Positions 61,770 through 64,000 of a stretch of 64,000 nucleotides of DNA are shown piece by piece. The notes below the pieces were generated by a model. It saw only the letters and a list, made by a program, of their open reading frames with translations, did no database searches and was not told where the DNA came from. How positions within the stretch are numbered: position 1 is the first letter of the stretch; each line of letters starts with the position of its first letter. Source of the DNA: Ascarosepion bandense (Eukaryota > Mollusca > Cephalopoda > Sepiida > Sepiidae); assembly GCA_037127315.1 (NCBI GenBank), contig JBBBDQ010001939.1, positions 768,501-832,500 of the forward strand. Reading direction: 5' to 3'. Both the position numbers and the translations under genes were made by a program.

Positions 61770-61973
61770 CTTATCATCTGTTTTTAGCTGCCTCAATCTC
61801 ATTCTCAACTGGAAGCGAAGAAAGTTATCTGTGCCAATAATAGGTAGCAGCAACACACGGCAAAGTGCCTGTAGCTGCAGCCGAGAAAGATTGTCCAAAG
61901 TAATTTCATCCTCAAACAGCTTGGAAAATTTGAGGATCTCTTTTGTTGAAGCTCCCTGTCCACTACTTCGAAT
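61770..61973 (-). CDS. LETM1: LETM1 exon, LETM/ribosome-binding-like domain
   Basis: 68 codons reading [20 protein letters not shown], then [20 protein letters not shown], and ending [12 protein letters not shown]. It matches the [14 protein letters not shown] and NNFLRFQLTMRLR region of vertebrate LETM1, the matrix-facing 14-3-3-like ribosome-binding fold. Acceptor ttgcag, donor gtaaca. Both ends are in phase 0. Confidence 0.96.
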
Positions 61974-64000
61974 CTGCAAGAAAAGAAAAAAATGGGCAAT
62001 AATTATAAGTGTAATTCATGCAAACTAATACATCTGAAACATTGGGCTTAATGCTGTTTTCATAACAGGGGACATGTTAAGAATGGAATTTAATGCTTTA
62101 CATAATTTCTTGAAAGTTTACTCTACACCACTTTTTTAAAAAAAACTTTCATTAGTCCAGGGTTTCCTTTCACTATCCAAATGATATAAAGTGAAGAAAC
62201 AATTACCATTAATTTATATGAAAAAATTTTAAGTCTAAAAAAGTAACTTATGGTGAATGGAAAGCTAGAACTACAACTATGCTTATGTGCTTAATCTCAA
62301 ACATTTTCCTATCATAGTTTTGTCAGCACACAAAACATCCTAAAAATCTCCCATAAATCTATATTTGCTTTTAAAATTAAATTCATACTTTTTTTCCAAT
62401 TATTTAAGAACTACTAGTCTTAATGAAAAATCTAAAGCAAAGTTATGCTTTTGGTCTTTGAATGATAAAAATGTTTTCCTATATAAATTAATGGTAGTTG
62501 CTTCTTCACTTTCTGCCATTTCACCATACTGTTCTCATAGATGTGCATTGTGGTACAATGGATATTGGCTTGGAATGTGAAATCAAAGAGCCAAGTTCAA
62601 ATTCCAGTTGAATTTGCTGCATTCACTTATGCACAAATACCCTTGGGAAAGGTATTAATCCATCTCTTCTCCCTCCAGCTACGGGTTGAATAGCAGGAGA
62701 TTGGGTTCTCTAGCCTTGATTGGCAAGTAACCTATTGCAGTCATGGATTGAAAGAGACATGATCATCCAAGTGCGTATCACATATGACACTTAACTGACT
62801 GATTCTCATAGAGAAAGAAGAATTGTGTTTGAATATCAAGTGTAAGTTTCACATTCCAAAGTTTAACCATAATATATTTAATAACAGCAATTACTTTGAA
62901 TTAATTTAATATTTCTATGCTGTATTCCAGTGTTATTTAACAAAATTATTTTTTTAATGATTGTAGCAGAGTGTAATCTAAAATAATTTTTCATTTTATA
63001 GGTTACAAGAACTGAATTAATTTCAATTAGCTATTTTATTATTAAAACAGTGATCATATTTCCAAGTAAAACAAAATCAATTTTGAATATTTAGTTCACT
63101 AATTTAATGTGATCTTACATGCTTTCTTTGTCAATAATGGTAGGAAGCTTTCTCAAATATTAAACAATTTCTTTTTACTTAGATTAATAATCATAATATA
63201 AAAATTGAACATGCATTTTATATGCCAGTTTATACATATAAAAAAAAAATCTGCACTGCAGCTAAAACATTCATATCATAGTCAGGAGACTGATACCAAA
63301 TGCTCAAGGCAGAATTTTGGATAACTTGAGGTAAGCAAACAAAGTACACTCATAGACAAGCAAGTAAAATATATTTGTTTTATTTGAAAAGAAAAACATT
63401 TTTGTAAATTCTTTAAAATATGAGAAAGACACTTCTAGAGAAAATACAAATGTAAAAAAAGTTCTCAGTTATAACAAAAGAATAACTTAGTGATATGAAG
63501 TTAATTCTGAAACTAGGAGGTATCACAGATTCAAGTCAAAACAATTTTTCAGGTAATTCAGCATTAAATTTGCCAATGCATTTGAACAATAAAAAAAATT
63601 AAAAGGCAAAATTTCATGAAATTCAATAGTTAATCAGTAATCAAAAAATAACATTTTTTTAAAATTCAATTAAAAACATTACCAGTTTAAAACAAATAGT
63701 TAAAAGAAAAGAAAAAAAGAACATAAATTTCAAGTTGAGTTGGACAACTGAATAAAAGCCATTTCAGGATATACAGAAATGTGTGCATGGGTATGTGCAT
63801 GCATATGTGTGAGAAGATATACTTTAAAAGGTTCAAGTAAACAAAATTGAATTGTAGATAAGATCACTAAAAACAAACACACAAAGTCTAGACAGTCAAA
63901 CTGGTTGCTATCAAGGTACAGTAGCAATAACCACAATAACTCCAGTAAGAAATTTTGAGTAGAACTTTATCTCCATTCAGTTAGAAAGCAAATTATATGT
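61974..64000 (-). other. LETM1: LETM1 upstream intron (open at the window edge)
   Basis: No further LETM1 exon was recognised up to the edge. The upstream exons, with the mitochondrial targeting peptide and the transmembrane helix, must lie beyond 64,000. One SINE is present. Confidence 0.6.
62538..62805 (+). repeat. tRNA-derived SINE, last copy
   Basis: Begins gatgtgcattgtggtacaa and ends cacttaactgactgatt. Its CpG sites are mostly converted to TpG/CpA, so it is older than the copy at 21,824. Confidence 0.85.

Overview
The window is animal nuclear DNA. It is AT-rich, mostly intron and intergenic sequence, with many homopolymer runs and microsatellites and a dense load of transposable elements. 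Two split protein-coding genes are recognisable, both partial, both for mitochondrial membrane proteins, lying tail to tail. On the plus strand, five exons (9,530-18,785) encode a BNIP3/NIX-type mitophagy receptor; its short first exon was not found. On the minus strand, eight exons (61,973 down to 32,611) encode the C-terminal 507 residues of LETM1; the N-terminal exons lie beyond the right edge. The recurring tRNA-derived SINE, the numerous Penelope-like elements and the low GC suggest a mollusc, probably a cephalopod such as an octopus. That is inference; nothing here fixes the species.

Layout. 1-9.5 kb: non-coding, with one SINE, one other dispersed repeat and a decayed RTE-type LINE. 9.5-18.8 kb: the BNIP3-like gene, with a dead mariner transposase and an inverted repeat carrying a tRNA-like segment in its introns. 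18.8-32.6 kb: probable 3' UTRs and intergenic DNA, with a SINE, a small MITE, a Penelope GIY-YIG fragment between inverted arms, and a dead mariner containing a nested repeat. 32.6-62 kb: LETM1. Its introns hold two Penelope-like remnants on the minus strand or of mixed orientation, a nearly intact Ty3/Gypsy LTR retrotransposon inserted into a SINE, a DDE transposase relic, a perfect 32-copy 15-bp minisatellite beside a splice donor, a Tc1-like element with very long inverted repeats, a CpG-retaining island, a second minisatellite, a plus-strand Penelope-like relic, SINEs and hairpin MITEs. 62-64 kb: intron or upstream sequence with one SINE.

The most interesting structures are two. First, the Gypsy element has no tRNA-type primer-binding site next to its 5' LTR; it has 16 nt that are perfectly complementary to a segment inside its own LTR, which points to self-primed reverse transcription. 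Second, inverted arms flanking a Penelope-like GIY-YIG fragment each contain a hammerhead-type ribozyme core (CUGANGA, hairpin, GAAA, very short stem III, NUH site). Related but decayed cores occur at other Penelope-like termini in the window.

The two host genes share mitochondria as a destination. BNIP3 is an outer-membrane receptor that recruits LC3/GABARAP; LETM1 is an inner-membrane cation-exchange and ribosome-binding protein. The sequence gives no evidence that they are co-regulated.
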